From the NCBI GenBank assembly GCA_046160675.1, contig JBJXHH010000110.1, positions 1-33,282 of the forward strand: a stretch of 33,282 bases of DNA. Reading direction: 5' to 3'. A model generated the notes under the pieces. The model was not told the DNA's origin. It saw nothing but the letters and a program-made list of their open reading frames with translations, and searched no databases. The position numbers were made by a program, and so were the translations under genes. Every line of letters begins with the position of its first letter. The stretch's first letter is position 1. Positions 8,165-16,234 of the stretch are shown piece by piece. The DNA comes from JACMJP01 sp046160675 (lineage in GTDB: Bacteria > Bacteroidota > Bacteroidia > Chitinophagales > BACL12).

Positions 8165-8530
8165 ATGCTTAATCTTGAAACGGTTCGAGAGTACTGTTTA
8201 AAAAAATCTGGAGTTGAAGAAACGTTTCCTTTCGATGAAGAAACATTGGTTTTTAAAGTGATGGGCAAAGCATTTCTGCTTTCAGGTATAAACAACCATC
8301 CTTTTAGGATCAATATAAAAATGAACCCTGAACTTATTCCGCAATACAGAGACAGGTACCCTGGCGTCCAACCTGGTTATCACATGAACAAGAATCATTG
8401 GAACACAGTATACCCAAGCTCTAAGATCCCGAATAAACAACTGCTTTGGATGATTGATCACTCCTATGAGCAGGTTGTAAATAAGTTATCAAAAAAAGAA
8501 AAGGTCGCACTAGAGAAGTGGAAAAGGTAA
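8165..8530 (+). CDS. MmcQ/YjbR family protein
   Basis: A 121-residue cytoplasmic protein, about the usual length of this family, which has a double-wing DNA-binding-like fold but no well-established activity. Visible family features are the N-terminal helix MLNLETVREYCLKKSGVEE, the segment FPFDEETLVFKVMGKAFLL, and PGYHMNKNHWNTVY, the conserved block near the C-terminus. No signal peptide. It lies just upstream of, and in line with, the pseudouridine synthase gene (9 bases between), so they are probably cotranscribed; no functional link is known to me. Confidence 0.85.
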   Translation: MLNLETVREYCLKKSGVEETFPFDEETLVFKVMGKAFLLSGINNHPFRINIKMNPELIPQYRDRYPGVQPGYHMNKNHWNTVYPSSKIPNKQLLWMIDHSYEQVVNKLSKKEKVALEKWKR

Positions 8531-8539
8531 AGAAAAGAC

Positions 8540-9262
8540 ATGATGAAAACTAACGGCATTGAGATTATATTTGAAGATAACCACCTGATTGCTGTAAATA
8601 AAAAGCCAGGTGAAATTTCACAGGAAGACAAAACCGGTGATTCGCCCATGGGTACAGCAATAAAAGATTACCTTAAAGAAAAATATAATAAACCTGGAAA
8701 TGTGTACCTGGGTGTGGTACATAGACTAGACAGGCCTGTGAGTGGTGTAATCGTTTTTGCAAGAACGGGAAAAGCTGCTTCTCGTATGTCGAATAAATTA
8801 CGGAACAGGGAGATTCAAAAAACTTACTGGGCCTTAGTGAAGAATATTCCTCCCAAAGAGGAAGACACCCTTACTCATTACCTCCTAAAAAACAACCATT
8901 TGAACAGGAGTTTTGTATATAATGAAACCCGGAATGATGCAAAAGAAGCAACACTGCACTACCGGGTAATTGCAACACTTGACAATTACTTTTTGCTGGA
9001 AGTAAAACCTTTCACAGGTAGGCACCACCAAATAAGAGTACAACTAGCAACTATTGGCTGCCCTATTAAAGGGGATATTAAATATGGTTTTGATAGAACC
9101 AACTCTGACGGGAGTATACATTTGCATGCAAGGAGCATACAGTTTTCACATCCTGTGAAACAACAACCTGTGAGCATTATTGCTGATCCCCCGGCGGATC
9201 GCTTATGGGATACCTGCCTACAACTGATGGAGCAAAAATACCCTGATAAAACCAATGCATAA
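8540..9262 (+). CDS. RluA-family RNA pseudouridine synthase
   Basis: A 240-residue enzyme expected to isomerise uridine to pseudouridine in rRNA or tRNA. The catalytic motif is HRLDRPVSGVIVFARTGKAA at about 61-80, with Asp64 the likely nucleophile. Further family motifs are KTYWALVKN and, near residues 157-169, KPFTGRHHQIRVQL. It lacks the N-terminal S4 RNA-binding domain of RluC/RluD, so it belongs with the short RluA/TruC-like members; the target base cannot be assigned. Two adjacent ATGs (8540, 8543) are possible starts. It ends 19 bases before the convergent barrel gene, with no clear terminator between. Confidence 0.9.
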   Translation: MMKTNGIEIIFEDNHLIAVNKKPGEISQEDKTGDSPMGTAIKDYLKEKYNKPGNVYLGVVHRLDRPVSGVIVFARTGKAASRMSNKLRNREIQKTYWALVKNIPPKEEDTLTHYLLKNNHLNRSFVYNETRNDAKEATLHYRVIATLDNYFLLEVKPFTGRHHQIRVQLATIGCPIKGDIKYGFDRTNSDGSIHLHARSIQFSHPVKQQPVSIIADPPADRLWDTCLQLMEQKYPDKTNA

Positions 9263-9281
9263 AATTATAGGCAATCCCCAA

Positions 9282-10076
9282 TCAATCCTTCTTATCTTTT
9301 TCTATCTTGATGTAATGAATTCCTACACTGATACCCACAAACCCATTTCTGGAAGCTGAATATCCTTCAGAAATCCTGGTTGCTTCAGAATTTAAGTCAG
9401 TAAAGGCTCCATAAAGTTTTAAAGCAGGGGTTACGTACATCATTTCACTAACATAAATGTCAACTCCTAGATCAAGTTGTATCCCAACATCAAGACTAGA
9501 AAAGTAATCTTTAGAAACTTCGTCCTCAGTTGTTAAAGCAAATTCCTCAATTGCAGTTTGGGGAACGAAATTGGGGTCAAGTTCCTCAACACTACCATTT
9601 CCGTCAATATCAGCTTCATAATACTGATCAGCACTTAATAAAACCCCAACTGAAGGGCCCAGCATCGCATGAAATTCAATTTTGTCTTTTTTCTCTTTTG
9701 TAGTCTGGTATCTGAACAATATCGGAACCTGCAGATAGTTTAATTTAATGTATCGGAAAGTTTCTACTTTGTCCGGTTTACCGGTAACAGGATCAATTGG
9801 TCCAAAATCCCTGATACGGTCAAAATAATTTTGTCCAAGCATTGCATAGCACAAACCCAATTCTACTCCGTAGTTATTTGTAAAGTTATAGCCAGCTGCA
9901 AGTCCCGGATTAGCTCCAAATTTTAGTTCATAATCCATCTCAGAGTAACCGTAGTTATTCTGATTAAATATCCAGGTGCTGTTCACTCCAACGTTAACAC
10001 CGGCATGAAATCCCTTTTGGGCAAATACTGAAATCAAAGACAATGTGGAAATAAGCAAAAAGAATAATTGTTTCAT
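9282..10076 (-). CDS. Outer-membrane beta-barrel protein (PorT-like fold)
   Basis: A longer open frame reaches 10142, but the ATG at 10076 starts a textbook signal peptide (MKQLFFLLISTLSLISVFAQ) and gives 264 residues, so I use it. The mature protein has alternating strands typical of the small Bacteroidota barrel family that includes PorT-like proteins: GFHAGVNVGVNSTWIF at the start, NYGVELGLCYAMLGQNYF, LNYLQVPILFRYQT, and a final strand FVGISVGIHYIKIEK. An acidic insertion near 150-200 (DIDGNGSVEELDPNF) looks like a calcium-binding-style or extracellular loop. Role unknown; a structural or transport barrel is inferred. It is divergent from the methyltransferase gene. Confidence 0.8.
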   Translation of the reverse strand: MKQLFFLLISTLSLISVFAQKGFHAGVNVGVNSTWIFNQNNYGYSEMDYELKFGANPGLAAGYNFTNNYGVELGLCYAMLGQNYFDRIRDFGPIDPVTGKPDKVETFRYIKLNYLQVPILFRYQTTKEKKDKIEFHAMLGPSVGVLLSADQYYEADIDGNGSVEELDPNFVPQTAIEEFALTTEDEVSKDYFSSLDVGIQLDLGVDIYVSEMMYVTPALKLYGAFTDLNSEATRISEGYSASRNGFVGISVGIHYIKIEKDKKD

Positions 10077-10096
10077 TATTTTGTATTTATAAGCCC

Positions 10097-10128
10097 CGAA
10101 GATATAAGTTTTGACAAGTATATGACAA
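10097..10128 (-). promoter_or_regulatory. Candidate promoter for the barrel gene
   Basis: Read on the - strand, TTG at 10128-10126 is followed after 21 bases by TATCTTCG at 10104-10097, one mismatch from TAnnTTTG. Transcription would start near 10091, leaving a leader of about 15 bases before the ATG at 10076. This supports the shorter start of that gene. Confidence 0.4.
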
Positions 10129-10219
10129 TTGTAATTGCACATATATATGTTCAGAGTTTAGTTCTATACTCATTTTGCTTTTCTTTACGGGTTTCTCAAT
10201 GATTTTACTGCTAAAACTG

Positions 10220-10249
10220 TTGTTTACAACCCACATTCTTTTATTTTCG
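10220..10249 (+). promoter_or_regulatory. Candidate promoter abutting the methyltransferase start
   Basis: TTG at 10220-10222, a 19-base spacer, then TATTTTCG at 10242-10249, one mismatch from the Bacteroidota -7 consensus. The ATG lies only 4 bases further on, so if this is the promoter the message would have almost no leader. Confidence 0.4.
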
Positions 10250-10253
10250 CCAC

Positions 10254-11042
10254 ATGAATAAGCTCCTGATGCTGAGTAAGTACCTGCAATATAAATTGCT
10301 AGCATCTACAAAATATGATATACATTCCCCTTTTATCTTCAGTTTTATAACTGAGATTCTTCAGGATCAAAAACCCTTTTATGCTTTTGAGGACATTGAA
10401 TTGTTAAGAACGTCCATGATACGTAGTAATGAAACTTTGGAAGTGGAAGATTATGGAGCAGGTTCAAAAACTATGAAGACCAGAATGCGCAAAGTATCTG
10501 AAATTGCGAAAACTACTCTTATCTCTAAAAAATTCGGTGAGTTATTATTCAGAATGGTGAATTCCTGGCAACCACAAACAATTCTTGAGTTGGGCACCTC
10601 TCTTGGAATAAGTACACTCTATTTGGCAAAAGCCAATGAAAGTGCAAGGGTACTTACCCTTGAAGGGGGTTTTGAGATAGCGAATCTAGCAAGAAAAAAT
10701 TTTGAGAAATTACAAGCCGTAAATATTCAATTACTTGAAGGGGAATTTTCAACAACTTTACCACGGGCTTTGCAAATCCTTCAAAGCCCCGATTTTATTT
10801 TTATTGACGGAAACCATCGCAAAACTCCTACCCTTTTATACTTTGAGCAATGTCTTCAGCATAGCAATGAAAAAACAGTAATAGTATTTGATGATATCCA
10901 TTGGAGTGAAGAAATGGAAACCGCCTGGAAAGAAATAAAAAATCACCCGGCTGTTACGCTCAGCATTGATTTGTTTTTTAAGGGAATCATTTTCCTCCGA
11001 AAGGAGGTTTATCGAAAACAACATTTTACCATTCGTTTTTAA
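10254..11042 (+). CDS. Class I SAM-dependent methyltransferase (O-methyltransferase-like)
   Basis: A 262-residue cytoplasmic enzyme predicted to transfer a methyl group from S-adenosylmethionine to an unidentified acceptor. The glycine-rich SAM loop is ILELGTSLGISTLYLA at about 110-125, followed by an acidic residue after strand 2 (LTLEGGFE). FIFIDGNHRKTPTLLYFEQC (about 181-200) and VIVFDDIHWSEEM (about 209-221) match the aspartates and metal-site region of the Methyltransf_24/O-methyltransferase group. The N-terminal segment YDIHSPFIFSFITEIL (21-36) recurs in a Bacteroidota subfamily and confirms the start. It stands alone between the barrel gene and tRNA-Leu. The substrate cannot be deduced. 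Confidence 0.85.
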   Translation: MNKLLMLSKYLQYKLLASTKYDIHSPFIFSFITEILQDQKPFYAFEDIELLRTSMIRSNETLEVEDYGAGSKTMKTRMRKVSEIAKTTLISKKFGELLFRMVNSWQPQTILELGTSLGISTLYLAKANESARVLTLEGGFEIANLARKNFEKLQAVNIQLLEGEFSTTLPRALQILQSPDFIFIDGNHRKTPTLLYFEQCLQHSNEKTVIVFDDIHWSEEMETAWKEIKNHPAVTLSIDLFFKGIIFLRKEVYRKQHFTIRF

Positions 11043-11086
11043 CACCCTGTTTGATTATTGAAGAGGTAATTCTGCCCTTGAAATGC

Positions 11087-11094
11087 TACATTTG
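11087..11094 (+). promoter_or_regulatory. Possible -7 box for tRNA-Leu
   Basis: TACATTTG is an exact match to TAnnTTTG, 39 bases upstream of the tRNA. The best TTG upstream is 26 bases away, more than usual, so the -33 part is weak. Confidence 0.35.
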
Positions 11095-11133
11095 CGTTTC
11101 AATTTTAATTTTGTCGGTTTTATTCCGGCTACC

Positions 11134-11215
11134 GCGGGTGTGGTGAAATTGGTAGACATACCAGACTTAGGATCTGGCGCCGCAAGGCATGGGGGTTCGA
11201 GTCCCTCCACCCGCA
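11134..11215 (+). tRNA. tRNA-Leu (anticodon UAG)
   Basis: An 82-base class II tRNA. The acceptor arm GCGGGTG (11134-11140) pairs fully with CACCCGC (11208-11214), and A at 11215 is the discriminator. The anticodon stem CCAGA/TCTGG encloses the loop CTTAGGA, giving anticodon TAG at 11168-11170. The long variable arm (GCCGCAAGGC region) and the T loop GTTCGAGTC fit tRNA-Leu. The 3' CCA is not encoded (CGA follows), so it must be added by the nucleotidyltransferase. It lies 25 bases upstream of the trigger factor start and may share its promoter. Confidence 0.95.
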
Positions 11216-11240
11216 CGAAATTATATAAACAATTGATATA

Positions 11241-12620
11241 GTGAAAGTTACAAAGGATAGTTTAGGTGAATTAAATGAGCTTCTTCATTTTGAAATTACC
11301 GTTGAAGATTATAAGCCGAGGTATGACAAACAGATAAAAGATCTGAGAAAGAAAGTTCAGCTTCCGGGTTTCAGGGTGGGTAATACCCCCCTTGGTATTA
11401 TTGAAAAGCGCTTTGGCGATTCCGTTTTAGCCGAAGAATTGAACAAAATTGTGAACGAAAAGATGGGTGATTACCTGAAGGAAAACGGGTATAACCTCTT
11501 AGGGGATGCAATCCCAGCAATTGAAGAAAGGCTGGAACTCAACTATAAAGAGTCTAAACCCTATAAGTTTTCCTATGAAATAGGCATTCAACCTACTATT
11601 GATCTTAGTCAAAACCTCAATAAAAACAAAACTTTCACAGTATATCGCATTCCAGCAAAAGATGAAGAAATAATGCAGGAAGTGGAGCGCTTAAAGCGCA
11701 AGTATGGGCGAAGGGAAGATGTTGAAACTGCTGAAAATGGAGATGTTATTTACATTCATTTGCATGAATTAAACACGAGCGGCACAGAAAAAGAAGGTGG
11801 CATCCATGCTCATTCTTATTTCAATTTCGAGATGCTAACCGATGCAGGGCTTAGCGAGTTTACTGGAGTAAAAAAAGGGGAGAAAAAAAATATTGATGAT
11901 ATATTTTCCGTCTTCAAAGGTGACAAAAGCATGGTTGTGAAGAATGTTCTGATGCAGGAGAAAGCAGATGAAATGCAAATTGAGGCCATTGAACCAAAAT
12001 TTGAATTCATAGTGGAAAGAATATCAAGACTTTACCCCGCCGAAATTGACGACAAGTTTTTTAATGAGGTAATGAAAGAATACGGGGAAGTAGAAAGTAT
12101 TGAACAATTACAAGAAAAAATAAAGCAGGTTATTGAGGAATATAATAACCGCATGACCGATGTTGGTGTAGAAAATGAAATTTACAAACATCTCTCAGAT
12201 ACTCTTGAAATCCCCCTTCCAGAGTCCTTTCTAAGGAAATGGTACAAAAAAACTCAGGAAAAAGAAGGTGGTAGTGAAGAATTTGACAAACAGTTTACCC
12301 AATTTCTCAACCAATTGAAACAGTCCCTCATCTTCCAGAAAATACAGCGGGAACACGGACTGGAAGTTAAAAAAGAGGAGGTTGTGAACGAAGCTTTTGA
12401 AAATGTTCGCATGAGTTATGGACACTTGGGGGATGAACTGGTGAATTACGTTGCAAAAAATAACCTTCAGGACAAGAATTTTGTGGAAAATATGCATGAC
12501 AGGGTTATGCAAAAGAAATTTTTTGACAGCCTGAAGAGTTATGTAAACTTAGAAGAACAAACCACTACTCTAGAGGAGTATCAAAAACTAACTAAAAAAG
12601 AAGAAGAATATGCAGAATAA
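11241..12620 (+). CDS. tig: Trigger factor, ribosome-associated chaperone
   Basis: A 459-residue protein, close to the usual trigger factor length. It binds the ribosome at the exit tunnel and shields nascent chains. The N-terminal domain carries the ribosome-binding signature GFRVGNTP at 43-50, after KVTKDSLGELNELLHFEITV. The middle region (about 150-250, ENGDVIYIHLHEL) corresponds to the FKBP-type peptidyl-prolyl isomerase domain, divergent as in other Bacteroidota. The rest (about 260-450) is the long helical chaperone arm domain. The start is GTG at 11241; no in-frame ATG fits the conserved N-terminus. Its end overlaps clpP by 11 bases, placing the chaperone in an operon with the ClpXP protease, a conserved arrangement. 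Confidence 0.93.
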   Translation: MKVTKDSLGELNELLHFEITVEDYKPRYDKQIKDLRKKVQLPGFRVGNTPLGIIEKRFGDSVLAEELNKIVNEKMGDYLKENGYNLLGDAIPAIEERLELNYKESKPYKFSYEIGIQPTIDLSQNLNKNKTFTVYRIPAKDEEIMQEVERLKRKYGRREDVETAENGDVIYIHLHELNTSGTEKEGGIHAHSYFNFEMLTDAGLSEFTGVKKGEKKNIDDIFSVFKGDKSMVVKNVLMQEKADEMQIEAIEPKFEFIVERISRLYPAEIDDKFFNEVMKEYGEVESIEQLQEKIKQVIEEYNNRMTDVGVENEIYKHLSDTLEIPLPESFLRKWYKKTQEKEGGSEEFDKQFTQFLNQLKQSLIFQKIQREHGLEVKKEEVVNEAFENVRMSYGHLGDELVNYVAKNNLQDKNFVENMHDRVMQKKFFDSLKSYVNLEEQTTTLEEYQKLTKKEEEYAE

Positions 12621-13299
12621 TGAATTTAAGAAATACGCAGTACATCACCTGGGTATGAGCAGCGCCCGGCTTGATAGTTACATGAAAACTACCAGCATTG
12701 TTACAAACTTCACCCCATATATCATTGAAGAACGCCAGTTGAATGCTCAAGCTATTGATGTATTCTCCAGGCTCATGATGGACAGAATTATTTTTCTCGG
12801 AACAGGTATTGATGACTATGTTTCGAATGTAATTCAGGCACAATTACTTTTTTTGGATTCTGTTGACAACAAAAGAGACATTCAAATTTATATAAACAGC
12901 CCGGGCGGAATCGTTTATTCTGGCTTAGCTATATACGATACCATGCAATATGTAAACCCCGATGTTGCAACTATCTGTACAGGCATTGCAGCCTCTATGG
13001 CAGCTGTATTAATGTGTGCGGGGGTTAAAGGCAAACGTTCAGCCCTGAATCATTCCCGAGTCATGATTCATCAGCCAATGGGTGGGGCGCAAGGGCAAGC
13101 TAGTGATATGGAAATTTCACTCAAGGAAATCCTAAAACTGAAAAAGGAATTGTACACAATAATAAGCAACCATTCGGGCACTGATTTCGACAAAGTAGAA
13201 AGAGACTCTGATCGTGACCATTGGATGACTGCTCAAGAAGCGAAGGAATACGGGATGGTTGATGAAGTAGTAGGAAGAAACAATCGCAAAAATAACTAA
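12610..13299 (+). CDS. clpP: ATP-dependent Clp protease proteolytic subunit
   Basis: A 229-residue serine peptidase that assembles into a double seven-membered ring and degrades proteins fed in by ClpX. The catalytic triad is readable: Ser129 in GIAASMAAVL, His154 in VMIHQPMGG and Asp203 in ERDSDRD; the spacings equal those of Escherichia coli ClpP, offset by 18. The N-terminal extension of about 30 residues before the conserved core is probably a propeptide removed by self-cleavage. INSPGGIVYSGLAIYDTMQY is the conserved handle-side motif. It overlaps the end of tig by 11 bases and its stop directly abuts the clpX ATG, indicating coupled translation. Confidence 0.96.
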   Translation: MQNNEFKKYAVHHLGMSSARLDSYMKTTSIVTNFTPYIIEERQLNAQAIDVFSRLMMDRIIFLGTGIDDYVSNVIQAQLLFLDSVDNKRDIQIYINSPGGIVYSGLAIYDTMQYVNPDVATICTGIAASMAAVLMCAGVKGKRSALNHSRVMIHQPMGGAQGQASDMEISLKEILKLKKELYTIISNHSGTDFDKVERDSDRDHWMTAQEAKEYGMVDEVVGRNNRKNN

Positions 13300-14535
13300 A
13301 TGAAGAAAAAAGAAACCCCCCATTGTTCATTTTGTCTTCGGGAAAAAGATGATGTAAGTATTCTTATTGCCGGACAGGAAGGACATATTTGTGAGAATTG
13401 TATCGGGCAAGCCCAGCAACTCATGGAGGAAGAACTCAACCAAGGGCAGAAAAAATTCAAATTTACCCTCCAGGCCTCGATGAAGCCGAAAGCAATCAAG
13501 GATTATCTTGATGGCTATGTAATTGGACAGGACGATGCTAAGAAAATTCTGGCTGTGGCTGTTTATAATCATTATAAGAGACTGAATCAAAAAGCAGTAG
13601 ATGATATCGAGATAGAAAAATCCAATATCATTATGGTTGGCGAAACCGGTACTGGTAAAACTTTGCTTGCCAGATCTATTGCTAAATATTTGAACGTTCC
13701 TTTTGCTATAGTAGATGCAACAGTGTTTACTGAAGCGGGGTATGTTGGTGAAGATGTTGAGAGCATCCTCTCCAGATTATTACAGGTTTGCAACTATGAT
13801 ATTGTAGCTGCAGAAAAAGGCATTGTTTACATTGACGAAATTGACAAAATAGCAAGGAAGAGTGATAATCCATCCATCACCAGAGATGTTTCAGGCGAAG
13901 GAGTACAGCAAGCATTGTTAAAAATGCTGGAAGGAACAGAAGTCCTTGTACCACCGCAAGGCGGTAGAAAACATCCTGAACAAAAAATGGTAAAGATCAA
14001 TACTCAAAACATTCTTTTTATTTGCGGCGGCGCTTTTGATGGTATTGAAAAAATCATAGCAAGAAGAACAGCTACTCAGATTATCGGTTTCAAGCATAAA
14101 GAAAATGAGCTGAAAACTGATACAAATAACCTGTTACAATACATAGCTCCGCAGGATCTTAAAGGATACGGGTTAATTCCTGAATTGATCGGGCGACTTC
14201 CTGTTTTGGCGCATCTTGACCCCTTGGACAGGGATGCTTTACGGCAAATACTTACAGAACCAAAAAATGCCATAGTAAAACAATACAAACAACTATTTGA
14301 ACTGGAAGGCATAAAGCTTGAATTTGAAGATGAGGTATTTGAATTTATAATTGATAAAGCAATTGATTTCAAACTTGGAGCAAGGGGTTTGAGAAGCATC
14401 TGCGAAGCGTTACTTACTGATGCAATGTTCGAATTACCGTCCAGAAATAATGTAAAAGAATTTATACTAACCCTGGATATTGCTTCGGAAAAGTTCAACC
14501 AAAGCAAATTGAACAAATTGAAAGTGGCGAGTTAA
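13300..14535 (+). CDS. clpX: ATP-dependent Clp protease ATPase subunit
   Basis: A 411-residue AAA+ unfoldase, full length for the family, that recognises tagged substrates and threads them into ClpP. The N-terminal zinc domain has four cysteines (C9, C12, C31, C34). Walker A is GETGTGKT with Lys120; Walker B is IVYIDEID with Asp179-Glu180. The pore loop GYVG is at 147-150 and the RKH substrate loop at 223-225. The ClpP-docking tripeptide IGF is at 262-264 (QIIGFKHK). Sensor 2 appears as LGARGLRS near 365. It begins at the base after the clpP stop and is followed by a strong hairpin terminator, so it ends the tRNA-Leu/tig-clpP-clpX unit. Confidence 0.97.
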   Translation: MKKKETPHCSFCLREKDDVSILIAGQEGHICENCIGQAQQLMEEELNQGQKKFKFTLQASMKPKAIKDYLDGYVIGQDDAKKILAVAVYNHYKRLNQKAVDDIEIEKSNIIMVGETGTGKTLLARSIAKYLNVPFAIVDATVFTEAGYVGEDVESILSRLLQVCNYDIVAAEKGIVYIDEIDKIARKSDNPSITRDVSGEGVQQALLKMLEGTEVLVPPQGGRKHPEQKMVKINTQNILFICGGAFDGIEKIIARRTATQIIGFKHKENELKTDTNNLLQYIAPQDLKGYGLIPELIGRLPVLAHLDPLDRDALRQILTEPKNAIVKQYKQLFELEGIKLEFEDEVFEFIIDKAIDFKLGARGLRSICEALLTDAMFELPSRNNVKEFILTLDIASEKFNQSKLNKLKVAS

Positions 14536-14561
14536 TACTTATTGAAAGGTATAAGATTTTG

Positions 14562-14592
14562 AGAGCCGGTAAATACCGGCTCTTTATTTTTC
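14562..14592 (+). terminator. Intrinsic terminator after clpX
   Basis: AGAGCCGG at 14562-14569 pairs fully with CCGGCTCT at 14576-14583 around TAAATA, followed by TTATTTTTC. The GC-rich stem with a T-rich tail, 26 bases after the clpX stop, is a standard rho-independent terminator. Confidence 0.9.
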
Positions 14593-14630
14593 TAAAAATA
14601 AGAAATTGATTTTTCCTGCGTTAATAGTAC

Positions 14631-15119
14631 ATGCATGCAAAGCATAAACTCTTCCTTCTGTACTTTATTCTTATCGCAAATGGTATTTATTCTCAAAAGT
14701 ATGTTACTGCAGGAGGTTTACGCATCAGCAAAAATGAACTTGGTTTAACCCTGCAGCAAAAAATATTAGAACACACAACTCTTGAATTGCTTGCAATTTC
14801 TAATCTTGATGAGTATTACTTTTCTGTGATACCTGAATTTCATAACAATATTCTTTGGGGCGACGGCTTTAATTCTTACTGGGGTGCCGGTCCCCGCTTT
14901 GGGATTAATAACAATGACAGTAGTTATTTCGGAGGAGATCTCGTTTTCGGTGTTGAGTATAAAATGCTGTTATTTCCATTTGTACTTTCCGCAGATATAA
15001 AACCGGGTTTCCGTTTTCAAGAAGAAAATTGGTTTGAACTTGGTGCAGGAATATCTTTCCGATATATCTTTATTAAAGAGAAAAAGAAGAAATTGTTTAG
15101 TGGAAAAAATAATAAGTAA
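14631..15119 (+). CDS. Small exported envelope protein, barrel-like
   Basis: A 162-residue protein I do not recognise. After MHAKHK comes a hydrophobic stretch ending NGIYSQ, a likely signal peptide cut near residue 22. The mature part has alternating aromatic and glycine-rich strands (FNSYWGAGPRFGIN, YFGGDLVFGVEYKMLL, WFELGAGISFRYIFI) and a basic end (KEKKKKLFSGKNNK), suggesting a small outer-membrane beta-barrel. It follows the clpX terminator and stands alone, 63 bases from the convergent DoxX gene. Function unknown. Confidence 0.7.
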   Translation: MHAKHKLFLLYFILIANGIYSQKYVTAGGLRISKNELGLTLQQKILEHTTLELLAISNLDEYYFSVIPEFHNNILWGDGFNSYWGAGPRFGINNNDSSYFGGDLVFGVEYKMLLFPFVLSADIKPGFRFQEENWFELGAGISFRYIFIKEKKKKLFSGKNNK

Positions 15120-15182
15120 ATATTTTACAGTTATGCATGTCAATAAATGCCCCAGCTTCAAAAAATTGCACTAATATTTACT

Positions 15183-15638
15183 TTACATATCTTTTACATC
15201 CCAGTCTTTCCGGTTTTTTTCAAATAATGCATCTACACTCCACGGCCCTGAACCGTAGATAAAAAAGAATATAAGCATAAACAAAACCAACACTGCAAAC
15301 CAGAAATTAGAACTGGCAGTTAATATACCCTCTGATGCTTCAACAAAAATTATTGCCCCGAGTAAAACAGGTAACTGAAACAAGACAGCAACCCTGGTAA
15401 GCATACCAACAATGATCATAATGCCGCCTAACAAATGTGCAAATGCGACATAATGCACTATAATCATACTGTACATCGGGAATTTACTAGTCTTTAAGAT
15501 ATCGCCCAACACTTCGTTGTTGCTGATATAAAAAACACCTTTAGCTACTAATATTATCCCAAGAATGATGCGTAAAATGTCTAGCCATTTAGGATGATGT
15601 GCGTCTCCATAGGCCTGTAGTTTTTGTAATGTATTCAT
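15183..15638 (-). CDS. DoxX family membrane protein
   Basis: A 151-residue inner-membrane protein with four predicted membrane segments: about 17-37 (ILRIILGIILVAKGVFYI), 60-80 (VHYVAFAHLLGGIMIIVGML), 85-100 (VLFQLPVLLGAIIFV) and 112-130 (FAVLVLFMLIFFFIYGSGPW). The LRIxLGxxLxxKG start and the H-xx-GG-xxx-xG pattern of helix 2 are typical of the DoxX group. Family members have been linked to quinone or thiol redox functions, but no substrate can be assigned. It is monocistronic and divergent from the DUF6265 gene. Confidence 0.85.
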   Translation of the reverse strand: MNTLQKLQAYGDAHHPKWLDILRIILGIILVAKGVFYISNNEVLGDILKTSKFPMYSMIIVHYVAFAHLLGGIMIIVGMLTRVAVLFQLPVLLGAIIFVEASEGILTASSNFWFAVLVLFMLIFFFIYGSGPWSVDALFEKNRKDWDVKDM

Positions 15639-15712
15639 AATAGGCCTGTATTTGTCGGCTTAAGTTACTGTAAATATTATCAGAAATCAATGGTTGTGCA
15701 TAATTTTATTCT

Positions 15713-16234
15713 ATGAAAATTACAATCATTCTTCTCATTTCATTAGCAAGTGCCTGCGCCTCCTGCAAATTACCATCTTCCTTGTTTACAGATCAATATA
15801 GTTGGCTTGAAGGAGATTGGCTTGCTGAAATAGGAGGTGGATATTTCCTGGAAAGTTGGGAAAAACAAGATGATAGCACCTTTCTTGCCACCTGTTATTT
15901 TCTGTTTGATTCAACTATTGCGGCCGATGATTCCATAAGTGTCAGTAAAATAAGATCCTCAGGAGTGCAGACTGAAAATGTCCAACTAAGAATGCGAAAT
16001 TCAGTAGTTGTTTATGCCCCAGTTTCTTACGGCCAGAATAATGACAAGGAAGTACCTTTCACACTCACATCATACGAAGGGGGGATTTATACATTTGAGA
16101 ATCCATCGCATGATTTTCCTAAAAAAATTGTTTATAAAAAAATTGATATGATGCACACAGAGGTTACAGTTTCAGGAAAAACCACAGAAGGAGAACAAGA
16201 ACTCTTCTTCGCATTTACAAAGCACGGCAAATGA
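15713..16234 (+). CDS. DUF6265-like exported protein, possible lipoprotein
   Basis: A 173-residue protein. The N-terminus MKITIILLISLASACASCK is a signal sequence; LASAC could act as a lipobox, but the fit is imperfect. WLEGDWLAEIGGGYFLESWE (from about residue 31) and FENPSHDFPKKIVY (about 129-142) are the two hallmark blocks of the DUF6265 family, a lipocalin-like small beta-barrel of unknown function. The stop overlaps the start of the acetyltransferase gene by ATGA, so they are probably translated together. A role in binding a small hydrophobic ligand is a guess. Confidence 0.75.
   Translation: MKITIILLISLASACASCKLPSSLFTDQYSWLEGDWLAEIGGGYFLESWEKQDDSTFLATCYFLFDSTIAADDSISVSKIRSSGVQTENVQLRMRNSVVVYAPVSYGQNNDKEVPFTLTSYEGGIYTFENPSHDFPKKIVYKKIDMMHTEVTVSGKTTEGEQELFFAFTKHGK

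Noticed and set aside
10077..10142. Longer start for the outer-membrane barrel gene
   Set aside because: The extra 22 residues precede a complete signal peptide and cross the candidate promoter.
14076..14516. Long open frame opposite clpX (146 codons)
   Set aside because: It lies wholly antisense to a highly conserved gene and its product resembles no protein; it is a shadow of clpX codon use.
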